Positions 5,533 to 5,543 of a stretch of 5,543 nt of DNA are shown one piece after another. The stretch is from Fidelibacterota bacterium (GTDB lineage: Bacteria > Fidelibacterota > UBA2242): assembly GCA_030655795.1 (NCBI GenBank), contig JAUSPJ010000081.1, positions 1 to 5,543 on the forward strand, written 5' to 3'. The translations under genes were made by a program, and so were the position numbers. The notes below the pieces were generated by a model, which worked only from the letters and a program-made list of their open reading frames with translations, made no database searches and was not told the origin of the DNA. Within the stretch, counting starts at the first letter, position 1, and every line of letters starts with the position of its first letter.

Positions 5533-5543
5533 CTCATGTCAAA

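Noticed and set aside
1..5543. CRISPR arrays, tRNA or rRNA genes, transposases
   Set aside because: I saw no direct-repeat array, no cloverleaf-like segment, no rRNA signature and no transposase motif on either strand.

Overview
The window holds a single-direction gene block: every gene I can support reads on the minus strand, so transcription runs from the right end to the left end. The organism is most likely a bacterium of the Fibrobacteres-Chlorobi-Bacteroidetes (FCB) superphylum or a related candidate phylum such as Calditrichota, KSB1, Marinimicrobia or Ignavibacteria. The main clue is the C-terminal sorting domain with the motif NFPNPFNPSTTI in the rightmost protein, typical of type IX secretion cargo in those groups. 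I cannot name a genus.

Layout, right to left. (1) 5417-5543: a non-coding edge with an inverted repeat enclosing an extended -10-like motif. (2) 4451-5416: the 3' part of a secreted GHL10-type glycoside hydrolase with a fibronectin type III-like domain and a type IX sorting domain. Its 5' part is missing and an in-frame stop lies just upstream. (3) 4125-4433: a small membrane protein or lipoprotein of unknown function. (4) 3251-4074: a flavodoxin-like gene cut in two. Between the halves lies foreign material: the tail of a NamZ/DUF1343-like gene, a GC-rich hairpin and a DUF202 membrane-protein gene. (5) 2513-3142: a HAD-superfamily phosphatase with a GTG start. (6) 1414-2367: nadC, the quinolinate phosphoribosyltransferase of NAD synthesis. 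(7) 1-1404: one uninterrupted reading frame that joins a NifS/selenocysteine-lyase-like cysteine desulfurase to the start of selenophosphate synthetase (SelD). It runs off the left edge.

The most notable item is the desulfurase-SelD fusion. The desulfurase half can free selenium from selenocysteine or carry it as a persulfide-like adduct, and the SelD half would turn it into selenophosphate, the selenium donor for selenocysteine and selenouridine. Joining them would let one polypeptide hand over reactive selenium directly. The gene starts only 9 bases after nadC. Desulfurases next to nad genes are classically tied to building the Fe-S cluster of quinolinate synthase NadA, so the gene may descend from, or still serve, NAD synthesis.

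The second theme is gene breakage in the right half. A 5'-truncated hydrolase and a flavodoxin interrupted by pieces of two other genes lie within 2.2 kb. Either this is a decaying, recombined region or the assembly has joined unrelated pieces; the sequence alone cannot decide.
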